From Blepharisma stoltei (lineage: Eukaryota; Ciliophora; Heterotrichea; Heterotrichida; Blepharismidae), in assembly GCA_914767885.1 (NCBI GenBank), contig CAJZBQ010000046.1, positions 496,001-560,000 of the forward strand: a stretch of 64,000 nt of DNA. The letters run 5' to 3'. Numbering within the stretch: the first letter of the stretch is position 1; each line of letters starts with the position of its first letter. The notes under the pieces were generated by a model. It saw only the letters and a program-made list of their open reading frames with translations, did no database searches and had not been told where the DNA came from. A program made the translations under genes and the position numbers. Positions 1 through 9,390 of the stretch are shown piece after piece.

Positions 1-677
1 AATATGACGACCTTATATATTTTCAAGCGAGTTAGTGAGATACGCAACTACGACAGTCAGATGTGGTTTTACTATAACGCATTAACAGCATGGCCAAAAG
101 TTAACTACAGATATGTCATTTTCGCTAGTCAACCTATGTCTGGCGGATTTGTTCCTCTTGATTTCAACCAAACTTGAGTACATTAATACAAATGTTTAAG
201 ATGTCTAACGCTACACTCCCACTAAAGGAATAGAACCAAAATGGTGATGCCACGAGCATTTCCGATCAAAAGGTGAGGACCGTCCTTAAGAAGCCACTTG
301 TTATCCTGACCTGTGCTTCTCATGCGCACGATGCAATTGCTCTTGCCTGACTAAGCTCCCACAGTGCTCCGCCTAAGGGTCACCCTCCTTAGATGTACTG
401 AGTGGTGAATCTCTAAGCCTCTTGGTTGCACTGTGGAGCACTTCCTCTGATATCCCCAAACCCTAAGCCGCTATTTCTGTGCAGAAGTTCTCGAAAGAAA
501 ACAAATTTCTCTCGAACTGAATGCCATTTTATGTATGATTTTAATCAAACAACTCTCGAATGGGAAGTCCAGCTCGGCAAAAACGACACTGCCAAAGTCA
601 TCAGTGAAGGAATAGATGGGAAAACAATTTTAACGGAGAGATATCTCAAGAACAAGAGTAAAATCATTTACCCTTAA
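1..677 (+). CDS. 3' part of an unknown gene, split by a retroposon
   Basis: The frame is open from the left edge (first Met at 4) through 173 and resumes at 551, ending at TAA 675-677. Positions 174-535 are a retroposon with a 15-bp target duplication (159-173 and 536-550, two C/T differences). Joining across one duplication copy gives a continuous C-terminal stretch of about 100 residues, passing through DFNQTTLEWEV. Without removal, the left part ends at TAA 184-186 after one in-frame TGA. No family is recognised. Visible features are an aromatic-rich first half (WFYYNALTAWPKVNYRY) and a charged, Lys-rich end (KNKSKIIYP). The true start lies outside the window or at Met 4. That the gene crosses the element is well supported by the duplication; function is unknown. 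Confidence 0.55.
174..535 (-). mobile_element. SINE-like retroposon in the unknown gene
   Basis: A GC-richer block in AT-rich DNA, flanked by TGATTTYAAYCAAAC at 159-173 and 536-550. On the minus strand it starts TACATAAAATGGCATTC, the shared 5' box of the retroposons here. It then carries GTTCGAGAGAAATT and a GGGTGACCCTTAGGCGGA block that recur in the element at 32878-33302. The 3' end (left side) has an AT-rich tail. No coding capacity is seen. Confidence 0.75.
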
Positions 678-696
678 TATTATTTCTTAATAAAAC

Positions 697-1119
697 ATGG
701 CTGAAGAAGACAAGCAGTCTTACTTAGATGGAAGCAATTTGTTCAGGTTTGAATTCATGAGAAGTAGTGTACAATGGGGAGTTGCATTAGGAGCGCTGAT
801 GGCTTGCCACACGTTTTCTAGGTCAAGAAGGTGGGGAGAAAGCATTTTTTCTGGGTATATGTGAGGATCGACGCTGGGGATTTTGATATTTGGGTGGAAT
901 TATTTTAAATTTACACAAACGCAGAGCATGTTGAGGCTCCAGACCTATGAAAGGCAAGAAACGAATTCGAGGCAGGAATATGCGAAAAGATATTTTAGAG
1001 AAAAATTCCATTTAGAAGAGCTTGATGATGAAAAGCTAGATATTGTGATTGAAAAGATGGAAGGGGCGTGGCAAAGAATAGAGGCAGAGCTTATGGCTCC
1101 AGATGAAGAAAGTCAGTAA
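697..1119 (+). CDS. COX20-like small two-helix membrane protein
   Basis: 140 codons from ATG 697 to TAA 1117-1119, with one in-frame TGA (Trp, about codon 56). Residues about 25-43 (QWGVALGALMACHTFS) and 53-70 (GSTLGILIFGWNYF) form two hydrophobic helices separated by a basic SRSRRWGES loop; a charged amphipathic C-terminus follows. The pattern Gly...Ala...His...SR-RR loop, second helix, then Trp resembles COX20/FAM36A, an inner mitochondrial membrane chaperone for cytochrome oxidase subunit 2, which is of similar length. The resemblance is judged by eye only and could be chance between short two-helix proteins. It lies 19 bp after the stop of the preceding gene on the same strand, a spacing typical of compact ciliate genomes. 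Confidence 0.5.
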
Positions 1120-1138
1120 TACCTAGTAAAATAATAGG

Positions 1139-1322
1139 TATAGAAGTTTCCTATGTTTGGCGCTGTAAGGCCGATAAATTCTGATCGGAATTTATCGGTA
1201 GGTTGCACCAAATCAATGCCTTGGTCGGACCAAAAAGCGATTTGGTCCGACGAACTTGGAAAGCTCCTGGGAAAATGTCTGCGCTTTTAGCGCTATATAG
1301 AGGAAACCTCTATATATCATAT
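1139..1322. mobile_element. Imperfect palindromic MITE/IES-like element
   Basis: Between two genes. The outer arms TATAGAAGTTTCCT...GGCGCT and AGCGCTATATAGAGGAAAC form an imperfect inverted repeat. Inside are two further palindromes: one around CCGATAAATTC/GAATTTATCGG near 1170-1200, one around GGTCGGACCAAA/TTTGGTCCGAC near 1228-1255. TATA at both ends fits a TA-targeting element. No ORF. Boundaries are approximate. Confidence 0.55.
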
Positions 1323-1615
1323 TTATAAACGATATTTAGTAAGTTTTATTGTATTTTATTAGAGATGAGTGAATCTCTTTCTTTTTCTAAAAGAAGTACC
1401 AATAACTGTATAGATAAAAAAAATGAATTTAGCTAAATAAAGAAGCTCAGATTTTTTTAGCTTCTGTCCTAATTTTCAAATTAAGTCTGACCTTCTCATA
1501 CTAAGTATCTGCCCAGCGCAAATTTCATGTATAAAAGCTCACACTTAAATTTTTTAATTTAAGCTCAAAAAAAACAAATTTTATCCATATTTACAATTAT
1601 TCAAGCACAACTAGA

Positions 1616-2908
1616 ATGGAAACTTCATCAGACGTTGAAATCGAGTCAGAAAGTGACCTCGAAACCATAAAAGCTGAAGCAGAAGAATTACGAGCAAAAC
1701 TTGAAGAGTTAAGGAACCACCCAAAGCTCCTATCTCCTCCATCTCTGCCTACAAGCTCTCAAATTATAGACCAAGAAATCGATAAATGCCAAGAGACAAT
1801 AGCTCAAATCCATCAAGAGCTCGTCAAGGAAAAAGTTACTTATAGAAAGCTATTCGTAGAAAAAGAATACGTTCAAAGCACCATAACTGAAGAGTAACTT
1901 ATATTTAGTAGCTCAGAAGTCGCTCGGTTGTCTAAAAGAATCAACGAGTTGTCAACTGAAAACCAAAGATTAATTGAAGCAAAAATGAATTCAGACAAAG
2001 AAGAAGCCCAACAATCATTAGAGCAGATGAGAAATAAAAACCCAAAGCTTTTTTTCTTAATGTCAAAAACAATGCAAGCTGAAGAAAATAACCAAAACCT
2101 GAAAATTGCTATGGAAGAGCTGACAAGGTCAAGAAATGACATAAGAATGGAATATTATGATGTGACCTCAAAACTTACATTTGAGGACCAGTTAAAGTCA
2201 GGACAAAGGAAAATGGAACAAGACATTGAAAATTATGAGAAAAAAAATAAAGATTTAGAAGCCAAGCTAAATCAAAGGAAATTTCAGTTGAAAGACTTTG
2301 AAAGGCTGAAGGATAGGCCGCATGTTAAAAAATATTTAAGAAGATTCCAAACGTTGGAAAAAGAGCATCAATATTTTCAAGAAAAAATCAGAGGAATTTA
2401 TGATGATTTAGATGAATGCGAGCTAAAAATGCTTGAAAAAACCAAAGGGCTCACAAAAATGACAGAGACAGAAACATGCAGAAGATTAAGAGAAGAAATA
2501 AAATCAATCGAAACACAAATTATTAATATGACCAAAGAAGATAAAGAGAAGGAGAAACAGCTGAAAGAACTGAAATTTAACTATGAAGAAATTGGGAAGC
2601 AAGTCACAGTATTTAGCAGATGTGTGACCCCTATGAGTTTGTCTCAGCAAGAGCAAAAGCCGACAGTCGCGCAAGAAAAAGAGACAGGCTCACCTAAAAA
2701 GAAAAAAATGAGCGAAGAACAAAAAAGGCAAAAATTAGTAATTTTGCTAGAAAAAGAATTAAAAGAAGGACAGCCTGCTAAGGTCCTTAAAGAACTTAAA
2801 AATTTTGGAAAGCCGAATCAAGGCATAGCAACAAAGATTGTGGAAATCAATAGGGGTGAATTTTTAACGCGCTACAAGCGAGAAAAGGCTGGACCAAGCT
2901 TAGGCTAA
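1616..2908 (+). CDS. Coiled-coil protein, one 15-nt intron
   Basis: Exon 1 is 1616-1893 and exon 2 is 1909-2908; the intron 1894-1908 (GTAACTTATATTTAG) falls in phase 2. Joined, this gives 425 codons ending in TAA. Almost the whole protein is predicted coiled coil, rich in Glu/Lys/Gln heptads (residues about 12-40, 60-150, 150-310). A short proline-containing break (PPSLPTSS) lies near residue 42. Near 345-370 is a low-complexity basic region (SPKKKKMSEEQKRQK), followed by a helical C-terminus. No catalytic motif is seen. Such proteins are often cytoskeletal, basal-body or ciliary components, but no family is assigned. Without the intron, the frame would stop at the TAA inside it, so splicing is well supported. 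Confidence 0.8.
1894..1908 (+). other. 15-nt spliceosomal intron
   Basis: GTAACTTATATTTAG. Removal joins GA|T and continues the coiled-coil frame; retention gives an immediate stop. Size and composition match heterotrich introns. Confidence 0.85.
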
Positions 2909-3861
2909 ATAGTACCTAAATAACTTATAGTGCTAGCGCTTTGCATATTAATAATCAATTCCTTTAACATGCTGATGCTTGATCGCATTAGGTATTTGGA
3001 GATAAAATAACTTCGTAAGGAGAAGGCTAAAAAAATAGAGCATAAAGCCATATTTATGCAATATTTCTAACTGTCAGCCTAGTAATTAATGGATAAATTA
3101 TAAGATAAGTTGTTGCTCATGATTATAATTGAAAAATACAATTTTTTAAAAATTGCTAAAATTTAACTAATATAGATACATAATCTATAAATTTCTTGAA
3201 AATGTAGCGATGATATTTAATTATTTTATTATTAGGTCCACTTAAAGCCAAGTATCTTGATCAATATTCTTTCTTTCTAATGCTCCATAAGAGAAATTGC
3301 CAGAAAAGCTCTGAATTAGCAGATACTGAAGAATTGTGGATCTTCGTTGAAAATATCATTAAATACGAGTTAAATAAAAATGTTTTAAAATAAAAACTAC
3401 TTATAATATTAATCATTCTTTTTAAAGGACAATTATAAGTTATAAATATGATTATTCCATCCAAATTTCATCTTAAATAATAATTAAACTAATGAAAATT
3501 AAAACAATATGTTGTGAAATGCGAGCTAGATGCTATTAAAGAGGCTAGAAGGGCTACTCTATTGTATATAAAAGTCTAAGTCCACATGCATCAACTGAAA
3601 GAATTGTCACTTATTTTTAATTTTACTCAACATTTAAATGTTTATTTCAGCATCAATATCCACAGTAATCAGAAGTAAACATTAGATTTGCAAATAAACC
3701 TTATAAAATTCTATTAAAATTTGAATAATCTAAAATAAAAATATTATTATCGAAGAGTTCATTCCCTTCAAGTTTTATGCTCTTTAAATACTTTTCTCTT
3801 TAAATAATTTTATGTCATCAATTACTGGCTTGATTTATTTTTGGAAATCATTAAATAGATA
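2909..3861. other. Intergenic, AT-rich, no gene seen
   Basis: About 950 bp of AT-rich DNA between the coiled-coil gene and family copy A. The ORF on the minus strand here has no family resemblance and low-complexity composition. No inverted repeat with clear ends was found. Confidence 0.6.
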
Positions 3862-6800
3862 ATGAATAAGGTTAAGAAGAATTTAGAAGATGGCCATCAT
3901 CTTTTCTTAGGTAAAAGTGCATCACAAAAAATAGAGAAAGCCTGGAAGCACATTTGTTCATGCTTGTTAGAAATTTATGAGCCTCGATATGATAGAAAAG
4001 TACCAATGCGAACCCAATTGCTCATGGAAATTTTATTGAATTCTATAATGACTATACAATCGGTTTCTATGTTTTGATATCCTGAAATACCCCTTCGCAA
4101 TTGAGAATCATACTCAACATTTTGAGAGTATCTTTCTTTTTTTAATTACGATAGCTTATGTGAGAAATTTGGAATATTTAATTACTGCTTCCTCAGCCAT
4201 GTTTTGGTTATTTCGTATTCATTTTTGATTGTGGTGACATATATTATCTTAAAATACCTTACTCCCCCTTCGTGAGCGAACATAAATATTTTGTTCGCTA
4301 GCGGGAATAAACTTTATAGTATTTTTTTTTTCGAAATATAAAATAAAAATTGGAAAGTAAAAATAATTTAATTTGCAAATTTCGTTTTAAAATGAATATT
4401 GTTTTAAAATTCAATAGAATTAGCTAGAGATTTCATTATACTAATTATAAATATTATTTTATTCGCTCACTGAGAGCAGGTTTTTATCCAAAAATTAGGG
4501 GTTTTCCAATTGTTAATTTTGCTCAAAGGGAAGAGATAGTATTAGCATACCAAAATTTTTTATTTTTTCTTGTAGAAAAGTAATATCAATTTTATCATCT
4601 TTTGCGATGATTCCAACAGCTATTATCCCTTGCATAAATTTTATTTTGCTTATTTATGGTAAATTGATTTTAAAATGCCAAAAATATTTTAACATACCAT
4701 AGACTCAGTTTTATATATAATGACATGTCAAAATTTTTTTGACATTTTAAAATGAATTTACCATAAATAAGCAAAATAAAATATTAGCAATACATTATAT
4801 AATATTTCTTGTAGTTTTCAAATATTCAACCTTTAGAAATTATCATAAAGCGCAGGAATATTACGAAAACATCATCAGCGATTTTGATTATGGTATTCCA
4901 GGAACGATTTTTAGCTCGATCTGCTTTTGCATTTTAATTCTCCTTATCTTTGCAAATGAATTGTTTACAGCTGATCTTAAACACTATCGCTCTAAAAGAA
5001 ATATAAAAGCAAGGTCAAATTCTTTATGGGATTTATATTGACTTATGTTTTGCATTATTCAATGAATAATGTTCGTTTTCACCGATAAAGCTTGAATCGT
5101 TTATTATTGAGTAGTCTTACTTTTAATTTCTTTATACTTATCAAGCAGAATGTTTAGATATTTACATTACTATAATCCTATAGAAAATTCAATTCAAGCT
5201 TGCAAAATAAGCCAAATTTGCTGTTGCTTGGTTATATTTATAATTGGCTATGCGAAAGATGATATAATGACGATTACATTATTATGCATTTTTTTACCAC
5301 CACTAGTCAGTGTGTTTATAGCAGTCAGAATTCATAAAAAATATGCTAATCTTAAGGAGCAAAAGTATACATATAATCGATATAATTTTGAAAAGTCCAT
5401 TAGACATTTATTAGTTGAAAAAAATCCTGCAAATCAAGGGCGAGTTCTTCAATTATTTTCCCAATGTGCCAATCAGAGAAACATAGGAGTTTTTTTTCTG
5501 TATGGCCCGATAAGGGCCGTGGGTTCTCCGTGGAATCCCTCTGCTAGTTGAACCAACCAGTGAATTGGTCAAACCAACGCACTGAGTTGGTTTGACCAAC
5601 AGAGGGATTCCACGGAGAACCCACGGCCCTTATCGGGCCACATAGGGAAAACTCCTATATGCTATCAAGTGGAATTTTAATCGTGTGAGAAGCGAATTTC
5701 TGCATTTGTGTAGCTAAAGATAGCAGACTTGGGAGAGTTAAATTGACCAAGTTATCCTTATCGAAATCAAGTATTGAGACGACCATACAAAAAAGCCGTA
5801 TTTTAAAGAAATTAGAGAGGAAAAATGTGAGGGTTTTATCAGAAATAGAATATTTGGATTATTTGACAAAAATTACAAAAGTAAAAAGATATGACGAGGA
5901 TATTTGCTATACGTTGCTAGATTTATGGAGCGAAATAGGCAGAAATAACCCAGGAATAATGAAGCTTCGGTATTTCACTGAAGAGGTTTTTTACCTTTGT
6001 TCAAAACTAAGGAAGCTATACAGCTCTCTTGCAGAGAAAAACAAATATCCTGAAGTCAACGAGCTCTATGGAATGTTTCTCATGAACATCCTTGGAGAAT
6101 ATGAAGAAGGAAATCTGATTCTCAAAAGAAAAAACCATATAAAGGAGTTTAATTCACTAGTGGAAAGCCATTCAAAACTCACAGATTATGGAGAAAATGT
6201 TGGTGCTGTGTTGATATCTTTGCATCCAGATTCTTTTGGAAAGATTTCTTATATTAATGAAAAAGCAGCAGTTTTATTAAAAGTTTCTTCAACTGACATA
6301 ATTGGAGCTGATTTTAGTATTTTCATTCCGAAGCCTTTTTCATTCTCCCACAATGAAAAAATGAAGAATTGTTATAAATTCTGCATCAGTACAGTACTAG
6401 AAAAGCCGCACTCATTGGTCTTGGCTGACCATAAGGGGTACTTATTTAAGTGTGAAATTCTAATTAAGCTTACTGCGTTTAAAGACAAGTCTTACTTTAT
6501 GGTTTCTTTCATTCAAAAATTTACAAAGCGGCAAGCTATTCTGATATCAGAAGAAGGAGAAGTATATGGCCATACAATGCATTTGTTGCCTTTATTAGGG
6601 CTAGGCCAAGGAATTCTTTCAGGCTCTCATATTTCTTCTTTATTCCGCCGAATTGATTTGAAGTCTATGTTTTTATTTGAGCCTTATATAATTGAAGAAA
6701 ATAATACAGAATTTGCTTTAGTCCATACCACTAAACTCATAAAGCAAACTGCTGTCCATCTAATTCTTGTAATTTATGATAAAAATGAAATTGAAATATG

Positions 6801-9368
6801 AAAAAGCAAGCAAGCAGATGAACAACTTGACCACTACAATGAAGCCTCCCCAATTCTGAGCACAACGGTAACCAGATCCTACGAAAGATTCAGCATAAAC
6901 TTCACAAATCATACGAACAGCCAGACAACTTATCCTGATAGAGCCCTAACTACGAATTACCATGAAAAAACCTTTGACACAACTGACGACGCAAAATCTA
7001 CCACTCAGGCTCTCTCTTATTCACAATCATTTTTATCCCGTATTTTTTATATAGAAGCAACTTTTCGGTTCAATAAAAGAACCCATGCATCAATAATAAG
7101 GTTTCAATGGATCTTGCTCTTTGCTATTGTTTCTATGATTGGCACTAATTCTGGGATTTTAGTATATATCATTGCAGAGGTAACACATACCAATTCATTG
7201 AATATATTTAATCACATTGGACAGATCATGTTTCATGTTGGAAGTGCAGCTGATGTGGTGAGATCAATTGATTTGGAAATTAGCGAAGGCAAGTATAATC
7301 TGACAAGGGATTTAGGACTATTAAACCAATCAGCTAACGGTCTATTGAGTTTACAAATTGAGGTACTTAACGATACTGAAAAATGAAGCAGCTGCTCAAA
7401 TACAGAGATGTTTAAAGAAAGTGTGATCCCAATATGAAGTTTTGATAATGTCCAGCCTGAATTGCAGTACTATAATTTATATGATATGATCACCATTTTT
7501 GTAAAATATGTACTTTCTATTTAGATGCAACATTTGTATAAAAATGCCTATACAAAAGAAGGATATAAAGAAGATATAAAATGGCTGATCATTAATAGCC
7601 TAACTTTTCCATATGGTTATATAAATTTGCTCTTGTCTAGCATTGTAGACTGCGAAAAAGGTAGAGTTAACGACACGAGTACAACAATTAATATCTTACT
7701 GTTTATAAAAAATTTAAGTTTAATTTTATAAGGTCATAAGCGGACCACTAACCTAGCTATTTGATATAGACCATTCTAACCTAAAAATTAACTCCCTACG
7801 AGCTATTCTTACGGATATCATTTATCCTAATAGGCGAAGGATGCTTAGCTCATCTGACAAAGACATGAAAACCTTTAGAGAGAGAGCCAACCGAACAGCG
7901 TGACATAGAAATTTGAATTCAGCACAATTGGATGTTCCTTCTTGCTCCGTAGTGAGGCGCCTTTGAGTCCATCACTATTTTATTTCTCCTTCTGTTTATG
8001 GGAATGCTTATTCTTGGAGTCTGTTTAACAGCTCTTATATATTTTACAGTATGTTTAAAAATTGTATATGAAAAATTTTGGGATTCTCTGAAGAAATCGG
8101 TTATTTCTGCTTATATTGCTCTAAAGCAAACAGCAATGGATAGATTGTTTTAAATATTTTTAGTTTCATAATATAAGCCCATTTACTTCTAAAATAATAT
8201 ACAGAACATTACCAAATTTTTGCTAATGCAAGGATTTTGCTCGAGATTGGCCATTTGGTTTACGAAATAAATACTGTAAGCCAAAATGCCATTCTCCAAG
8301 GCTGAAGCCTCCTATCAGCAATTTCTTGTGCTGTTCATGGTGAGTATAAGGCTGTATAGTCTATCCCTGGAATCATTTGAATTAGCTTTCTAGATATTAT
8401 GAGCAGTAGCCCACTGGAAAAATGAGATTGATAAGAGTGATACAAAATGAGAAAATCTTATGAAAAGCAGATGATTTCAATGCATTTTTATTATTTACGT
8501 GTATAGATTGTCATCAGTTCATGGAATTGAGCTGAGCCAAGATGACAGTATGACATTAAAAAATATCAATTCAACGACCTTTCACATCCAGACTACACTT
8601 ACCTGGAAATTCAGTTGAAGATTAAGCTTTTTCGGCGCAATTTCCTTATCTTTTTATCTCTTAATAATGCTTTACTTCTACAAAACCTGCCAAACCTATA
8701 TGATCAACCGTCCAAAGCTGTTGCAAAATTTTAATACAAGACGTTCCTTATTATCCAGAATCGGCTTGTATGCGAGAGATATTAATAATCCTGTAAACAA
8801 AGAAATTTACCCAGATTCCTATAGTTTTTCGAACTCATCAATTGAACTTCAAGATTTAATATCCCAATATGACACTGAGTACAAACAAATGCGATCCAAT
8901 AATTTATTAGACTTGTATTCAGATGATCTAAAAGCCCGGCTGTTTGAAGATCTCGACACATCAGCCGACATTATGAAATACGGAACTGCTGCAGCTGCAA
9001 GCGCAGTCATTTTTGACGCTTATTATATCGGTGGGACTGGTGGAATCAAGACTGAAAAAGAAATTTCTGATTTCATTTCGAATTTTACTGCTCTTCAAGA
9101 GGCGATGGCTCTGAGTTTTACAAAGGTCGATCAATGCTCTAAAGATGTGATTTCAGCACAGCTAGATTTAATTATTGATATTACTGTAGCCTTTTCAGTT
9201 GGGCTGCTTTTGCTTTATTTTTGTTATTATTTGCCATTTTTGAAGAAACAAATTAATTTCTTAACGAAAACAAAAATTCTGCCGAAAATGATACCGATTT
9301 TGATTACTGAAAAAAGATTTGAGGATTTTCCTAAGAAAAGCAACCTTAGTAAGCCTGGATTATATTAA
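3862..9368 (+). CDS. TmcB/TmcC-like PAS membrane protein, copy A
   Basis: Reading UGA as Trp and removing inserts gives about 1,400 residues. Coding blocks are approximately 3862-4261, 4539-4622, 4800-5485, 5660-7509, 7525-7706, 8000-8148 and 8512-9368. The N-terminus carries the family WYP...NW..YS.FW block, then several membrane helices to about residue 330. A helical (TPR-like) region and a PAS domain follow (FGKISYINEKAA ... IPKPFSFSHNEK). After a polar linker come a helix (MIGTNSGILVYII), a loop domain, a second helix, a third near LLIMLYFYKTC, a GGTGGI-containing domain and a last helix (YCYYLPFLKKQ). The intron found near MIGTN in paralogues is absent here; intron 2 is present. By family analogy it is a membrane sensor; the ligand is unknown. 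The gene ends 22 bp from the stop of convergent copy B. Confidence 0.75.
4262..4535. mobile_element. Degenerate GTGAGCGAAC MITE in copy A exon
   Basis: Starts after TTA 4259-4261 with CTCCCCCTTCGTGAGCGAAC and ends with a decayed G-rich tip before ATA 4536-4538. Removal joins ...KYL to SISIPKFF, matching the paralogues (e.g. LPKIFLF in H). The sequence is more diverged than the other MITEs, so it is probably an older insertion. Confidence 0.7.
4623..4799. mobile_element. Palindromic TA-flanked IES in copy A
   Basis: Long inverted arms around TTTTATTTTGCTTATTTATGG on the left and its complement on the right, with a central ACATGTCAAAA/TTTTTTTGACAT region. Removal between TA dinucleotides restores MIPTAI|IFLVVFKYS, the same length as in paralogues. 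177 bp. Confidence 0.7.
5486..5659. mobile_element. TIR element (GGCCCGATAAGGGCC) in copy A
   Basis: Arms of more than 40 bp, nearly perfect over TATGGCCCGATAAGGGCC and GGGTTCTCCGTGGAATCC, extend outward to TAGGAGTTTT/AAAACTCCTA. The inner loop has smaller GGTTTGACCAA repeats. Removal rejoins the helical region (LFSQCANQRN to SSGILIVWEANF), though the exact joint is ambiguous by a few bases. No ORF. Confidence 0.75.
7510..7524 (+). other. Intron 2 of copy A, 15 nt
   Basis: GTACTTTCTATTTAG, phase 0, at the same place as intron 2 in copies B, C, D, E, G, H and I. Confidence 0.85.
7707..7988 (-). mobile_element. SINE-like retroposon in copy A
   Basis: Flanked by CTTACTGTTTAT (7695-7706) and CTTCTGTTTAT (7989-7999). 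Collapsing the duplication gives INILLFMGMLILGV, matching the paralogue transmembrane helix. On the minus strand it begins GAGAAATAAAATAGTGATGG, a variant of the shared 5' box, and ends in an A/T tail on the left side. Confidence 0.7.
8149..8503. mobile_element. Insertion with 8-bp direct repeats in copy A
   Basis: TAGATTGT occurs at 8141-8148 and 8504-8511, with about 355 bp of non-coding AT-rich DNA between. Collapsing the repeat joins MDRL to SSVHGIEL, as in all paralogues. No inverted ends are obvious. It may be a TA-bounded IES or an unclassified transposon remnant. Confidence 0.6.
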
Positions 9369-9390
9369 TAGATTTAAATAATTCTTTTTA

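Noticed and set aside
426-677. Independent 83-codon gene starting at 426
   Set aside because: Its first 40 codons are retroposon sequence; the rest continues the gene upstream of the insertion.
3261-3464. 67-codon minus-strand ORF in the 3-kb intergenic region
   Set aside because: Hydrophobic low-complexity reading of AT-rich DNA, with no homologue within the window.
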